Of a stretch of 50,024 nt of DNA, positions 16,521 through 26,234 are shown one piece after another (the first letter of the stretch is position 1; each line of letters starts with the position of its first letter). The notes beneath the pieces are model-generated. The model had not been told where the DNA came from. It made no database searches and was given only the letters and a program-made list of their open reading frames with translations. A program made the translations under genes and the position numbers. Source of the stretch: Loktanella sp. UBA3435 (GTDB lineage: Bacteria; Pseudomonadota; Alphaproteobacteria; Rhodobacterales; Rhodobacteraceae); contig DFSO01000046.1 of NCBI GenBank assembly GCA_002378665.1, positions 1,087-51,110 of the forward strand. Reading direction: 5' to 3'.

Positions 16521-17259
16521 ATAGCTGGATATGGATGTGATCGTCGTGCCTTGCCGCCCGGCATCCTTGGAACCGCAGCTTGTCACTCCCATTCCCAAAA
16601 CGCGTTTGCAGGTGCGGCTCGATGAACACTTTGCCGATGCGTGGGTCGTTGGTCAGTAGGCGCAAGGCGTCGGACATACGCGCACTGTCGAGATCGTAGT
16701 TAGGCCAAAGGGTTTGCAGCCAAGCCAGATCCCAGCGCAGGGTTGGGACGGCAGGCGGGCAACTGCTTGGGCCGTCTTCAAAGGCGAAATATCCAATGGG
16801 TGAGCTGGTTTTGCGAGGCAGGTAGCTGCCGTCTTTGCTGTAGTAGAGCGCCAGATCAAGTTTGCGCCCGTCGTTATGGGACAGATGCGGCAGCAGCGGA
16901 AAGCCAGTTCCAAAGGGGAAATTTGCGTCGAGTGTAAGCGTGGTCGTGTCGGGGTGTTTTGCGTTCATCGTGTCCGCTAAATCGAGCGCGGTTTGGCGTA
17001 GCAGTGGCGTCACGTAGTGGCGATTGAGGGCGCAATATATCAGCGATTGCGGTTGTAGTGGGCCGTTGGAGATGCAGGGCAGCGGCACGCGTCCGAATTG
17101 AGGCGCGATGACGGTCGCGCTGAGTGAAAGGGCGGCATAGCCGATCACAAACGCCAGTAAACGCCGCTTGAATGCGAGGCTGATGAGCCATGCGATGCCG
17201 CCTAATTGCGTCAGGATCGTCAGGAGCACGACGATTGCAATATGGGCGACTGCGCGCAT
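16519..17259 (-). CDS. Membrane-anchored peptidase-like protein (MepA/M15 type)
   Basis: A 246-residue protein with two N-terminal hydrophobic segments (about residues 5-28 and 34-52), then a periplasmic domain. The domain holds SHNDGRKLDLALYY (His128, Asp135) and ends with HDDHIHIQL (His241, His243), the HxxxxxxD and HxH zinc-ligand layout of penicillin-insensitive murein endopeptidase and LAS peptidases. A role in trimming peptidoglycan cross-links is inferred; the protein is otherwise not recognised. Its ATG follows the rsmA stop with no gap, placing it last in the lptF-to-rsmA run. Confidence 0.7.
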   Translation of the reverse strand: MRAVAHIAIVVLLTILTQLGGIAWLISLAFKRRLLAFVIGYAALSLSATVIAPQFGRVPLPCISNGPLQPQSLIYCALNRHYVTPLLRQTALDLADTMNAKHPDTTTLTLDANFPFGTGFPLLPHLSHNDGRKLDLALYYSKDGSYLPRKTSSPIGYFAFEDGPSSCPPAVPTLRWDLAWLQTLWPNYDLDSARMSDALRLLTNDPRIGKVFIEPHLQTRFGNGSDKLRFQGCRAARHDDHIHIQL

Positions 17260-18099
17260 TTACTGATTGTGGATGGATCGTGCGAGGGCGCAGAATTCTT
17301 CCAGCCCGACCTGTTCGGCGCGTTCGGTGGGTTTGATCCCGACGGCGTTCAGGTGGTCCTCAATGGCCGGATCGACGGATTTAAGCGCCGAACGCAGCAT
17401 CTTGCGGCGTTGGTTAAAGGCGGCTGCAACAACGCGGTTGAGCGTGCCTGCGTCGGCCTCAAAGCGGGGCGCGGGCAGCGCTGTCAGGTGCACGACTGCG
17501 GAGTTCACCTTGGGTGGTGGCGAGAAAGCTTCGGGTGGCAGTTCCAGCACGATTTTCGGATCAGAGCGCCATTGCGCGAGCAGCGCCAAGCGACCGTAGG
17601 CTTTGCTGCCCGGTTTGGCGACGATGCGTTGGGCGACTTCGAGTTGAAACATCAGCGTGAGGCTAACCCAGAACGGCGGCCACTGGGGCGGCGTGAGCCA
17701 GCGCACGAGAAGTTCGGTGCCGACGTTATAGGGCAGGTTGGCCGCAATTTTGATTGGGGGCGTGAGGTGTTCGAGCGGGTTTACATCGAGCGCGTCGCCG
17801 TTGATGGCCTGCAAGCGGCCCGGATAGGCGGCGGCGATTTCGGCCATCACAGGCATGCAGCGTGGGTCTTTTTCGATGGCAAGCACGCGGCGCGCACCTT
17901 CGGCCAACAGACCACGGGTCAGACCACCGGGACCGGGGCCGATTTCCAGCACGTCGTGCTCTTTGAGGTTGCCTGCCATCCGCGCGATTTTGGCGGTGAG
18001 GTTCAGATCGAGCAGGAAGTTTTGTCCAAGCGATTTCTTGGGGGCAAGATCATGGGTCGCGATTACGTCGCGCAGTGGTGGAAGGTTGTCGATGCTCAC
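17260..18099 (-). CDS. rsmA: 16S rRNA (A1518/A1519-N6)-dimethyltransferase
   Basis: Dimethylates two adjacent adenines in the 3' hairpin of 16S rRNA late in 30S assembly. The 279-residue protein has KKSLGQNFLLD, the SAM motif VLEIGPGPGGLT, AIEKD, and the catalytic NLPYNV tetrad, followed by FSPPPKVNSAVV and the C-terminal helical domain (FNQRRKMLRSAL). It overlaps pdxA by ATGA, the same pairing seen in many proteobacteria. Confidence 0.97.
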   Translation of the reverse strand: MSIDNLPPLRDVIATHDLAPKKSLGQNFLLDLNLTAKIARMAGNLKEHDVLEIGPGPGGLTRGLLAEGARRVLAIEKDPRCMPVMAEIAAAYPGRLQAINGDALDVNPLEHLTPPIKIAANLPYNVGTELLVRWLTPPQWPPFWVSLTLMFQLEVAQRIVAKPGSKAYGRLALLAQWRSDPKIVLELPPEAFSPPPKVNSAVVHLTALPAPRFEADAGTLNRVVAAAFNQRRKMLRSALKSVDPAIEDHLNAVGIKPTERAEQVGLEEFCALARSIHNQ

Positions 18100-19070
18100 G
18101 TGCGTGCCTTTGCCATTGTGTCGGCCATGCGGATGGCGGCGATCATTGATGTGGCGTCGGCTGTGCCGCGCCCTGCGATGTCAAATGCGGTGCCGTGATC
18201 GGGTGATGTGCGCACGAAGGGCAGGCCGAGTGTCACGTTCACGCTGCCTGAGAAGTCGAGGGTCTTGATCGGGATCAGGGCTTGGTCGTGGTACATGCAG
18301 ACGGCCACATCATAGCGGGCGCGGGCGGCAGGGTGGAACATAGTGTCGGCGGAGAGCGGTCCTGCGATGTCCATGCCTTGCTCGCGCAGGGCGTTCAGGA
18401 CGGGGGTGATCATCTCGATCTCTTCCATGCCCATTTTACCCATCTCGCCTGCGTGCGGGTTCAGGCCAGCCACGGCGATGCGCGGCGCTGTGATCCCAAA
18501 GTCGCGACGCATGGCGGCATGGGTGATCAGGAGCGTATCGGTTAGCAGGCTGGCGGTCAGCGCTGTTGGCACATTGGCCAGTGCCGTGTGGATCGTGACG
18601 GGTACGACGCGCAAGAGGTCAGAGGCAAGCATCATGACGACGCGGTCGGTATTGGCCAATGCCGCGAGGTATTCGGTGTGACCGGGGTAGGCGAAGTCCG
18701 CGCCGTCGATGAGGGCCGCTTTGTGGATGGGGGCTGTGCAGATTGCTGCGGCCTCGCCGCTGAGGGTCAGGGCTACGCCGTCGGAAATCGACGTGATCAC
18801 GCCTCGCGCGTGGGCCGGATTGGGCTTGCCTGCAGTGTTGTCCGAGCCAAAGTCGCGGGCGAGGACGGGCAGGGACGTAGCGCTGATCGCAGAGGCTTCG
18901 GTTGCGGATGTGACCGCCGTGAAGTTGGCCCCTTGCGGCAAATGTCGTGGGTCGCCGATCCATAACAGGGTTGTGTTACCGCGCAGAGCTTCCCAAGCGC
19001 GGTAGGCGATTTCGGGGCCGATGCCTGCGGGTTCGCCGCAGGAAATTACAATCGGCTTGGCTGTGCTCAT
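18096..19070 (-). CDS. pdxA: 4-hydroxythreonine-4-phosphate dehydrogenase
   Basis: Oxidises 4-phosphohydroxy-L-threonine in the DXP-dependent vitamin B6 pathway. The 324-residue protein shows SCGEPAGIGPEI, PGHTEYLA, AGLNPHAGEMGKMG and a C-terminal YHDQALIPIKTLDF followed by GLPFVRTSPDHGTAFDIAG, with the metal-ligand histidines. It overlaps surA upstream by four bases and rsmA downstream by four bases, so all three are co-transcribed. Confidence 0.96.
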   Translation of the reverse strand: MSTAKPIVISCGEPAGIGPEIAYRAWEALRGNTTLLWIGDPRHLPQGANFTAVTSATEASAISATSLPVLARDFGSDNTAGKPNPAHARGVITSISDGVALTLSGEAAAICTAPIHKAALIDGADFAYPGHTEYLAALANTDRVVMMLASDLLRVVPVTIHTALANVPTALTASLLTDTLLITHAAMRRDFGITAPRIAVAGLNPHAGEMGKMGMEEIEMITPVLNALREQGMDIAGPLSADTMFHPAARARYDVAVCMYHDQALIPIKTLDFSGSVNVTLGLPFVRTSPDHGTAFDIAGRGTADATSMIAAIRMADTMAKART

Positions 19071-20284
19071 CGTGTGGTGATGGTCGCGGAAGCCCGCAGG
19101 TCTTCAACCAAGGATGAGGCGAGGCCTGCGAGGCGTTGGCTCAAAATCTGGTTGCGTACCGCATCGGGGTCTGTCCCCTCAGAGGCTGGGTTATCGCGGC
19201 CACACAGCATGAGGAACACAAGCGTGTCGCCATTGTTGCGCGTCAGGTTATAGGAATATTCGCCCGCATCCATGCGTGCTAGTTCAAGGGCCACGTCCTG
19301 CGGAATGTCTGCGGGTGCAAGGCTTGTCCGTGTGAGAACATCAGCCGATTGGCCACGTGCTTGGGTATAGAGGTCGTCGCAGGTGTCGATACTGTCGGCC
19401 AGCGTTTGTGCCGCACTGAGGCCCGCAGGGGAGAGGCCGCCAGCCAAATAGAACGTAGCATAATCAATCGCTGTTGGTGCGATTTTGGTGGTGGGTGCTT
19501 CACGGACAGCACGCAGTTGGAACAGGGCCACGCCATTTGGGATCGGCAGTGGGGCTGTGACTTCGCCCGGTGACAGTGCCAGAATGAGGCTGTGCAATTG
19601 TGGCGGGTAGTTTGACAGTGGCAACCAATCCAAGCGCCCACCTTTTGTGCGGCTTGGCAAAGCGGAGACTTCGCGTGCTTGTGCCTCGAAAGCGGAGGTG
19701 GAGCGGAGTTTGCTGATCGCTTGCGCCCTTGCCATGGCGGCGGCGGCACGCGGTGGCGGGGCTGCGATGATGATTTCGGACAGTAGCACTTCGATCTCGG
19801 AGCCATTCGCACCCGTTTGCGCCATGGCACGCGCCACTTCGGCGTCGGTCACGGTGACCGTGTTGCTATAGCGGCTGCGGATATAATCACGCCAGCTGAC
19901 GCCAACCTTTACGAAGTCGCGCAGGGTTTCTGGCGCAACACCATTGCCTTTGAGAACGGTGAGGAATTGATCAAGCGAGAGGTTGGCACGCCCTGCAAAG
20001 TCGTCCATCGCGGTTTGCAGGCTTTCTTCGGTCAAGATCAGACCTGCGCGGGTCATCAGAGACTCTTTGAGGCGGTCCTCGATCAGGCCATCGCGGGCCG
20101 CTTTATCCAAATCCCCAGGTGTGCGGAATATTTCTAGCAAGCGCCGACGCTGGTCCAATTCAAAAGCGGTGATCGCGCTGTCGTTGACGGTGATCACCGT
20201 ATCGAGCGCGTTCTGCGCCCCTACGGGTCCGCCAAATGTCAAACTGAGCGCGAGAATGGCGCCGATCAGTGGGAATACGCGCAT
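19067..20284 (-). CDS. surA: SurA-like periplasmic peptidyl-prolyl isomerase
   Basis: Periplasmic chaperone for outer-membrane proteins. The product is 405 residues from the ATG at 20284, which has GAGG 6 bases upstream. The frame stays open to a start at 20326 without a better ribosome site. The signal peptide (ALSLTFGGPVGA) is followed by the SurA N-domain (VITVNDSAITAFELDQRRRL) and one parvulin-like domain (about 170-270) with KGGRLDWLPLSNYPPQL and LSPGEVTAPLPIPNGVALFQL. It sits between lptD and pdxA, the standard order. Only one clear parvulin domain is seen, against two in E. coli. Confidence 0.88.
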   Translation of the reverse strand: MRVFPLIGAILALSLTFGGPVGAQNALDTVITVNDSAITAFELDQRRRLLEIFRTPGDLDKAARDGLIEDRLKESLMTRAGLILTEESLQTAMDDFAGRANLSLDQFLTVLKGNGVAPETLRDFVKVGVSWRDYIRSRYSNTVTVTDAEVARAMAQTGANGSEIEVLLSEIIIAAPPPRAAAAMARAQAISKLRSTSAFEAQAREVSALPSRTKGGRLDWLPLSNYPPQLHSLILALSPGEVTAPLPIPNGVALFQLRAVREAPTTKIAPTAIDYATFYLAGGLSPAGLSAAQTLADSIDTCDDLYTQARGQSADVLTRTSLAPADIPQDVALELARMDAGEYSYNLTRNNGDTLVFLMLCGRDNPASEGTDPDAVRNQILSQRLAGLASSLVEDLRASATITTR

Positions 20285-20313
20285 GTGCAGCCTCTTTTCG
20301 TTTCTAGTCGTGT

Positions 20314-22410
20314 TCATTGCGAGCAAGCCGCCTTTGGGCCAGCGGAGCTACGCCCTGCCGAAAATCCGTTCAGTGCTACCGATAACCCATAGCTGGTCGA
20401 AGGATCAACTGTCGTTGACGAAGTATAGCGGCGCGCCACCGAAAGATCGACCGTGACGCACTCATTGCGGTATTGCAGGCCCGCTTCTGCCCGTGCTGGC
20501 CCGTCGTTTGCAAGATCATAGCGCGATCCGACATTAACGGCCCATGCGGAATTGAGTTGGACAGTGGTATCAACCGTGAATTCTGATACGGCGTCAGGTC
20601 TGCTTTCAGTCGTATCGGCGGCCTGCCAGATATAGGCCGCATCAAGTGCTATCCAATCGTTATCCCAGCCAAGGCGCGCGGCCGCGCGGGTCAGGTCAGC
20701 GTCATCATCAAACAGGGTGCGCCCGTCAACGCGAAATCCTGACGTGGTGGTCAGTTGTCCCGCAACCAGCCAGTCGGATGTATATCCATCCAAACCAGAG
20801 GAGGGGTTAAAGTCGTCTTGTTTGGTGTCGTGAAACACGCGGCCAAACGTCAGTGTCGAGTTGACGCCTGATGCGCCGAGACGGGTCCAAGTGACGCCAA
20901 GGGCCGCACGTGCGCCTGTCTCAACGGCGTCGTCTCCGGCAAAGCGGGACATTGCCAAAAGGTTTGCTTGGTCTAGCTCGGAACGTGTGCTGTCCTCGTT
21001 GGGCGGCGTATACCCGTGAAGGTCTGACCACGCCACGGCGAGTGTTGGCTCGACCAAATGCTGCGTGCCGCCCTTTGAGGTGGCCGAAAGCGGATACCGC
21101 AAAGTCAGCCCCACGTCAGGGACAAGGCGCACGCCCGTCGTTTCGTAATCTGTATCATCAAGGATATCGTAATAGTCAGCCCTCAGGCCTGCGTCTGCTT
21201 GTGTCACCACACCGATCGGCGCGATCCACGTGCGTGACCATTCGGCCTGTGCGCCAAGGCGGGATACATCGCGCCCCGCGTCGCCATTGGTGTTGGAATA
21301 GCGGTAGGCCGTATCGGCAGAGGCCACCATGCGTAGCGCGCCGCCAGCGACATTCTCGAAGCGCCGCTTATAGCTGATATTGGCGACAATCGGGGGAAGG
21401 GACGCGTTGTCTTCGTCGTCGCGCAGGGTTTGGTAGTAGGTAAAATCGGCTTGGGTCAGATCAAAACGGCGGACGCGCAAAATACCAATTGAGGAATCGA
21501 GGCGGTCTTTCTCGGAATAGCCGTAGTCGAGCAGATAGGCGGGGTCACTGACGGCCTCGATGCCGAAGTTTAGCTGGTAGTCGCCCGCTAGGTCAAACTG
21601 GCCTTCTGCAAAGATGTTAGACCGCGTTCCATCCACAAGGGTATCTTGGCTTGCGGCGGCGTTGACTTCAATGTCGCCTGTTAGGAACGCCTGCCTGAAG
21701 CGTGCCTCAAGGGTCTTGGTCTTATCGCTGAGGTAGGGGGTGAATGTGACGTCGCTGTGGTCGCCAAGGGTAACATAATAGGGCAGCTTGAGGCCGATCC
21801 GAAGCTGATCGGTGTTGCGCAATTGTGGGATCAACAGGCCTGTTGCGCGCTTAAGTGTCGGATCAGGAAGCCGCATTTTAGGGAGCCAAAAAACAGGCAC
21901 GCCGCGAATGAGGAATTGCGTGTTTGTGAAGTAAAGCTGCTGCGCGTCTTGGTCGTGCACGACCTTTTCAGCGCGGATTTGCCAAAGCGGCGCACGAGTT
22001 CCGCAAACTTGGCAGGAAGTCACAGCGACCTTGTAGAGCTGGGAATAGCGCCCCTCGGCGCGGTCGATTTGGTTGGCCGCAAGTTGCAGTTGCTGGTCCA
22101 AGACAAGACGGGCGCCTTGCAGAATTCCATTTTGTAGCGTTGGGTCAAGAGACGCTTGATCCGCTGTCAGAAGGATGCCGTCACTTGACTGAATGAAAAT
22201 CGGGCCAGAAATAACCAGTCGATCCGATGCGCGATCAAAGACGATCCGCGAGGCGGACAGGCGGGTGCCGTCGTAGAAAACCTCGATATTGCCATCCGCG
22301 ACCAATTGATCGCTGCCGATGATCGAGACATCGTCGGCCACCAGCGTGGCGGCACTTTGTGCGCTAAGAAGCGACGGCAGGCAGAGGAAAAGGACAATCA
22401 GAAAACGCAT
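20314..22410 (-). CDS. lptD: LPS-assembly protein LptD
   Basis: Outer-membrane beta-barrel that, with LptE, inserts lipopolysaccharide into the outer leaflet. The 698-residue product has a signal peptide (FLIVLFLCLPSLLSA), the OstA-like periplasmic domain (about 30-130: VADGNIEVFYDGTRLSASRI) and a long C-terminal barrel. Cysteines in SCQVCGTRAP and YRNECVTVDLS are the family's disulfide candidates. It begins one base before the lptG stop region ends (shared 22410) and is followed by surA after 29 bases. No lptE is in the window. Confidence 0.95.
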   Translation of the reverse strand: MRFLIVLFLCLPSLLSAQSAATLVADDVSIIGSDQLVADGNIEVFYDGTRLSASRIVFDRASDRLVISGPIFIQSSDGILLTADQASLDPTLQNGILQGARLVLDQQLQLAANQIDRAEGRYSQLYKVAVTSCQVCGTRAPLWQIRAEKVVHDQDAQQLYFTNTQFLIRGVPVFWLPKMRLPDPTLKRATGLLIPQLRNTDQLRIGLKLPYYVTLGDHSDVTFTPYLSDKTKTLEARFRQAFLTGDIEVNAAASQDTLVDGTRSNIFAEGQFDLAGDYQLNFGIEAVSDPAYLLDYGYSEKDRLDSSIGILRVRRFDLTQADFTYYQTLRDDEDNASLPPIVANISYKRRFENVAGGALRMVASADTAYRYSNTNGDAGRDVSRLGAQAEWSRTWIAPIGVVTQADAGLRADYYDILDDTDYETTGVRLVPDVGLTLRYPLSATSKGGTQHLVEPTLAVAWSDLHGYTPPNEDSTRSELDQANLLAMSRFAGDDAVETGARAALGVTWTRLGASGVNSTLTFGRVFHDTKQDDFNPSSGLDGYTSDWLVAGQLTTTSGFRVDGRTLFDDDADLTRAAARLGWDNDWIALDAAYIWQAADTTESRPDAVSEFTVDTTVQLNSAWAVNVGSRYDLANDGPARAEAGLQYRNECVTVDLSVARRYTSSTTVDPSTSYGLSVALNGFSAGRSSAGPKAACSQ

Positions 22411-23504
22411 TAGCCGTCCTCATTGTGAAGTAAAATGCCAAGCGACAGGCCGATGGCTGCGAGGGGCGGCGCCCATGCCGCGAGGATCGCGGGGAGTTGT
22501 CCGTTTTCGCCCAAAACCTGTGCGAAGTTGCGCAAGAAATAGATCGCAAAAGACAGAAGGATTGCGGCCAGAACCATGAGCCCTGTGCGACCACCACGCT
22601 GATGGCGCAGCGTGAAGGACGCGCCGATCATCACCATCGCCACAAGAAAAGCGGGCAGGGCCAGTTCCATCTGAAACCAGACCTCGTGGCGCTGCGCAGA
22701 GAACCCAGCAGCCTTGAGCCGCTTAATAAATGCAGGCAGATCCCAGATCGGAATGGACGACGGGGTCCCGAAACTATCGCGGATTTCGCCCGCGGTCAGG
22801 GTCGACGGGATCGACATTTCATCGTGCAAGCTTGCCTGTGCTTCTGCGTTGATGACGCTGCTTAAAGGCCAGCTTTTGGCGTCATACACTTGCCAAGCTC
22901 CCTCGGTCAGTTCGGCGCGCGCGGCCTCAACGCGGCGGGTGGCGCCGATGCCTTGGTCAAAGGAAATGAAAGTCACATTGGACAGGATCGTGCCGTCCAG
23001 ATTGGCGCTTTCGGCGCGAATAACCGTTTGCTGTGCGCCTTGTCCCTGACGAAGCCAGAGGCCAGAGGTACCAAGCGTCAGCACGGAGCCTTCACCAAGA
23101 AAGGAGTCCGATATTTGCTCGTAAAGCTTAGAGGTTGCGGCAACAATCGGATTAATGACACCTATTGATACGACGCCAATCGTCAACGCGACCAAGAGCG
23201 GCGAAAGCAGCGCGCGTAACGCAGAACGCCCAGCCGCACGTGTCACAACCATCTCTGACGAGCGAGCGAGCCCCAGAAAAAGCGCGATTGCAGCCAAGAT
23301 CATGATCAGCGGCATAATACCGTAAATGCCCCGCGGCACGTTGAGCAGGGTGAGCTGCAGGATGTCACCAAAGCGGGCGTTGGTATCGCTAAACAGGCGC
23401 AGTTGCTCGACTACTTCCAAGAAGGCCAGAATGATCAAGAAGACAGTAAACACGCCCAAGAAGGCCATCAAAAACCGACGTGCAAAATAAAGGTGGAGGA
23501 TCAC
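22410..23504 (-). CDS. lptG: LPS export permease LptG
   Basis: Inner-membrane half of the LptB2FG transporter that extracts LPS. From the GTG at 23504 the protein has 364 residues. Transmembrane helices are at about residues 13-33, 55-80 and 98-120, then a periplasmic jellyroll domain, then three more helices (MELALPAFLVAMVMIGASF, LMVLAAILLSFAIYF and the C-terminal one). GTG overlaps the lptF TGA stop. A longer open frame to 23651 would start inside lptF and is not credible. Confidence 0.93.
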   Translation of the reverse strand: MILHLYFARRFLMAFLGVFTVFLIILAFLEVVEQLRLFSDTNARFGDILQLTLLNVPRGIYGIMPLIMILAAIALFLGLARSSEMVVTRAAGRSALRALLSPLLVALTIGVVSIGVINPIVAATSKLYEQISDSFLGEGSVLTLGTSGLWLRQGQGAQQTVIRAESANLDGTILSNVTFISFDQGIGATRRVEAARAELTEGAWQVYDAKSWPLSSVINAEAQASLHDEMSIPSTLTAGEIRDSFGTPSSIPIWDLPAFIKRLKAAGFSAQRHEVWFQMELALPAFLVAMVMIGASFTLRHQRGGRTGLMVLAAILLSFAIYFLRNFAQVLGENGQLPAILAAWAPPLAAIGLSLGILLHNEDG

Positions 23505-24631
23505 GCGGTCACCTCCAGCTTTGGCTGCCGTTTGAAAAGATAGGGGCGGGTGGACCAGAACAAGAGCCCCCAAGCCATCGCAAGCCCAAGGGCGGTCGGG
23601 AAATAGGCGGCAATCCAGAAGGACGGATTTTCGCGGGTGATATTCAGGCATAGGGTTTCAGTGGCTTTGATCACGATGATCAAAAAGATCGCGGCGACGA
23701 TTTGCCGCCAGACGCCAAACCGCGAAAACCCGCCAACCATCAGCGTGGCAAATCCAAGGAGTGCCGCCACAACGGACATAAAGGATTGGGCAAACCGATC
23801 ATGGGCTCTAGCGATCAACTGGCCGTAGCTCTCACCGGTTTCCGCCTGCAGGGCTGCATCTGCGCGCAACAATTCAGTAGTGCTAAGTTCAGCAGCACGA
23901 CGGCCTTCGCGGGCTGTGACTTGGAGGAAGCCGCCGATGTTATAGGCGAAGTCTTTGAAGGTCGTCGTGAAGAGCCGGTTGGTCCGCGTATTAAGCGTTT
24001 GGGCAAGCCCGTTGATCATCACCAATTGGGCGGCATCGTCGGTTTTCACGAGGTAGGCGGTGTCTGCGGTATAAGTGACCTGACTATCTGCATTGCGGTT
24101 GTCGGATAGAAAGATGTCTCGCAATTCGCCCTCGGTTGATATCTCGCGAATGTAGAAGGTAACCCCATCAATCGGATCAATAAACTTGCCCTCAGTCAAT
24201 AGTCGCGCGGTCATGTTTTGGGAAATCTCGACGCGCCTCTCGTCAAGACGGGCGGTGGACAGTGGCATGAGGAAGTGGGTCAGCGCGGACATCAGCACCA
24301 TGACGATCAGGCCAAAATACAAAACAGGGCGCGCAATGCGAAAGCTGGAATAACCCGTCGCCTGCACGGCAACCATTTCGGATTCTGACGTCATGCGGTT
24401 CGTGACATAAATCGAGGCTGCGAAGGCAGAAAGCGGCAGCGCCAACTTGATGACTGCCGGCAGGGAGAGCGCTGTAAATTCGAGGAAAACACTAGCAGAT
24501 TGCCCATTTGCGATCAGTTGGTCAAACAGGACAACCGCGCGATTGATCCAATAGACCATCACCAAAACGAGGCTGAAAAAGCCAAACAAGACCATCAGCT
24601 GTGATAGCATGTAACGGTCGAACCGTGCCAA
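23501..24631 (-). CDS. lptF: LPS export permease LptF
   Basis: Partner of LptG in the LPS transporter. The 376 residues follow the same six-helix plan with a periplasmic domain in the middle: MLSQLMVLFGFFSLVLVMVY, then SLPAVIKLALPLSAFAASIY, and ESEMVAVQATGYSSFRI as the coupling helix facing LptB. The C-terminal helices include VVAALLGFATLMVGG. It is the first gene of the minus-strand lptF-lptG-lptD-surA-pdxA-rsmA run and is divergent from pepA. Confidence 0.94.
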   Translation of the reverse strand: MARFDRYMLSQLMVLFGFFSLVLVMVYWINRAVVLFDQLIANGQSASVFLEFTALSLPAVIKLALPLSAFAASIYVTNRMTSESEMVAVQATGYSSFRIARPVLYFGLIVMVLMSALTHFLMPLSTARLDERRVEISQNMTARLLTEGKFIDPIDGVTFYIREISTEGELRDIFLSDNRNADSQVTYTADTAYLVKTDDAAQLVMINGLAQTLNTRTNRLFTTTFKDFAYNIGGFLQVTAREGRRAAELSTTELLRADAALQAETGESYGQLIARAHDRFAQSFMSVVAALLGFATLMVGGFSRFGVWRQIVAAIFLIIVIKATETLCLNITRENPSFWIAAYFPTALGLAMAWGLLFWSTRPYLFKRQPKLEVTA

Positions 24632-24654
24632 TGGCGCATCCCCCAGATGAAAGC

Positions 24655-24669
24655 CCTACATATTGTAGG
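24655..24669. repeat. Palindrome CCTACA-TAT-TGTAGG between lptF and pepA
   Basis: A perfect 6+3+6 inverted repeat located 24 bases upstream of the lptF start codon, in the 139-base divergent intergenic region. It may be an operator for the LPS transport operon. No regulator is suggested by context. Confidence 0.3.
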
Positions 24670-24770
24670 CAAACTAGCCGAAACTTGTGGCCGACAAAAC
24701 CGCTATCTGGTCATTTTTACATGATCAAGTTAGGTATTGCCCAAACCATATTCACAAGGATGCCCCGATT

Positions 24771-26234
24771 ATGACCGCGCTTGTTAAAATGACCTATTCA
24801 GATGTCGATTTGGATGCTGTTGCAGCATTGGGCGGCTTGATTGCTATCTTTGTTGGTGCGGATGGAAAGTTGGATTCTTGTGCCCGCAAAGTGAACACCC
24901 TGAGCCGCAAGGCCGTGGAACGGTTGGTTGCATCTGACGCCTTTGCTGGGCTGAGTGAGGGGAGCGCGTTGCGCCTTGCGTTCCCGACAGGGGTGACCGC
25001 TGCTGGTGTGATTGTGGTGAAGTTAGAGCGCCGCCCGAGTGTGGAAGCGGCACGTTTGGCGGGCGCGGCCTTGGCGCTTGAAAAAGGGCCGCTGGATATG
25101 ACGGTGTTGGCTGGCAACATTGGCAAGTTAGCGGATGTAGCACTTGGACTGGCACTGCGCGACTATGATTTTAACGCGCATAAAACGGCGGAACCAAAGG
25201 CGCGTGGCGCTGTTGCGTTTATGAGCTCCAAGCTGGACGGTTTTGATCCCAAGAGTGTTTCCGCGATTGCGGAAGGTGTGTTTTTCACCCGAGATTTGAC
25301 GAATGAACCTGCGAATGTTCTGACCACCAGCAATTTTGCCGACCGTTTGGCCGAGATGCAGGCACTTGGCCTAAAAGTCGAAGTGCTGGAAGAGGCCGAG
25401 TTGGAAAAGCTGGGCATGGGCGCGCTTTTGTGTGTCGGGCAAGGCTCTGAAAGCCCGTCCAAGGTTGTGGTCATGCAGTGGAATGGCGGTGGCGATGAGG
25501 CTCCTTTTGCGCTGGTCGGTAAGGGCGTTGTGTTCGACACAGGTGGGATCAGCATCAAGCCTGCCGCTGGTATGGAAGACATGACCATGGATATGGGCGG
25601 CGCGGGCGTTGTGTCTGGCGTGATGAAAACGCTGGCACTGCGCAAGGCGAAGGCCAATGTCGTGGGCGTTGTTGGTATCGTGGAAAACATGCCGTCAGGC
25701 AATGCCGTGCGCCCCGGTGATGTTGTGACGTCCATGAAGGGCGATAAGATTGAGGTTGTGAACACGGACGCCGAGGGGCGTTTGGTACTCTCGGATGTGC
25801 TTTGGTACACGCAAGAGCGGTTCAGGCCTGTTGGCATGATTAACCTCGCGACCCTGACAGGGGCGATTATTATTGCACTTGGGCATGAGAATGCGGGCGT
25901 ATTTTCGAACTCTGATGATCTCAGCGGTGCTTTCATCAAAGCAGCCAGTGCTGAGGGTGAGGGTGCTTGGCGGATGCCGTTGTCGGCGGCTTATGACAAG
26001 ATGATCAATTGCCGTATCGCCGATATGCGCAACACGGGTGGTGGTCGCGATGCAGGGTCGATCACGGCGGCGCAGTTCCTTGCGCGGTTTGTGAAGCCAG
26101 AGACCCCTTGGGCGCATCTGGATATCGCTGGTGTGGCGTCGATCAAAGGCGGCACAAAACTTGCGCCAGCGGGTGCGACAGGATGGGGCGTTATGGCGCT
26201 AAATCGTTTAATTTCAGATCGTTACGAGGCATAG
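24771..26234 (+). CDS. pepA: Leucyl aminopeptidase
   Basis: Dizinc or dimanganese cytosolic aminopeptidase that removes N-terminal residues from peptides. The product is 487 residues from ATG 24771, with AAGGA about 10 bases upstream. The catalytic C-terminal domain (from about residue 170) has LVGKGVVFDTGGISIKPAAG with metal-binding Lys and Asp, the NTDAEGRL signature from residue 331, and NTGGGRDAGSITAAQFL. The N-terminal macro-like domain is less conserved. It directly precedes holC with no gap, as in many proteobacteria. Confidence 0.96.
   Translation: MTALVKMTYSDVDLDAVAALGGLIAIFVGADGKLDSCARKVNTLSRKAVERLVASDAFAGLSEGSALRLAFPTGVTAAGVIVVKLERRPSVEAARLAGAALALEKGPLDMTVLAGNIGKLADVALGLALRDYDFNAHKTAEPKARGAVAFMSSKLDGFDPKSVSAIAEGVFFTRDLTNEPANVLTTSNFADRLAEMQALGLKVEVLEEAELEKLGMGALLCVGQGSESPSKVVVMQWNGGGDEAPFALVGKGVVFDTGGISIKPAAGMEDMTMDMGGAGVVSGVMKTLALRKAKANVVGVVGIVENMPSGNAVRPGDVVTSMKGDKIEVVNTDAEGRLVLSDVLWYTQERFRPVGMINLATLTGAIIIALGHENAGVFSNSDDLSGAFIKAASAEGEGAWRMPLSAAYDKMINCRIADMRNTGGGRDAGSITAAQFLARFVKPETPWAHLDIAGVASIKGGTKLAPAGATGWGVMALNRLISDRYEA

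Noticed and set aside
17206..18198. A 330-codon plus-strand frame opposite rsmA
   Set aside because: It runs fully antisense to a well-supported rsmA, has His/Gly/Arg-rich low-complexity translation and no family motif. It is a codon-bias shadow.
22410..23651. Long lptG start at 23651
   Set aside because: It would overlap lptF by 150 bases. The GTG at 23504 gives a normal LptG N-terminus and a 4-base overlap.
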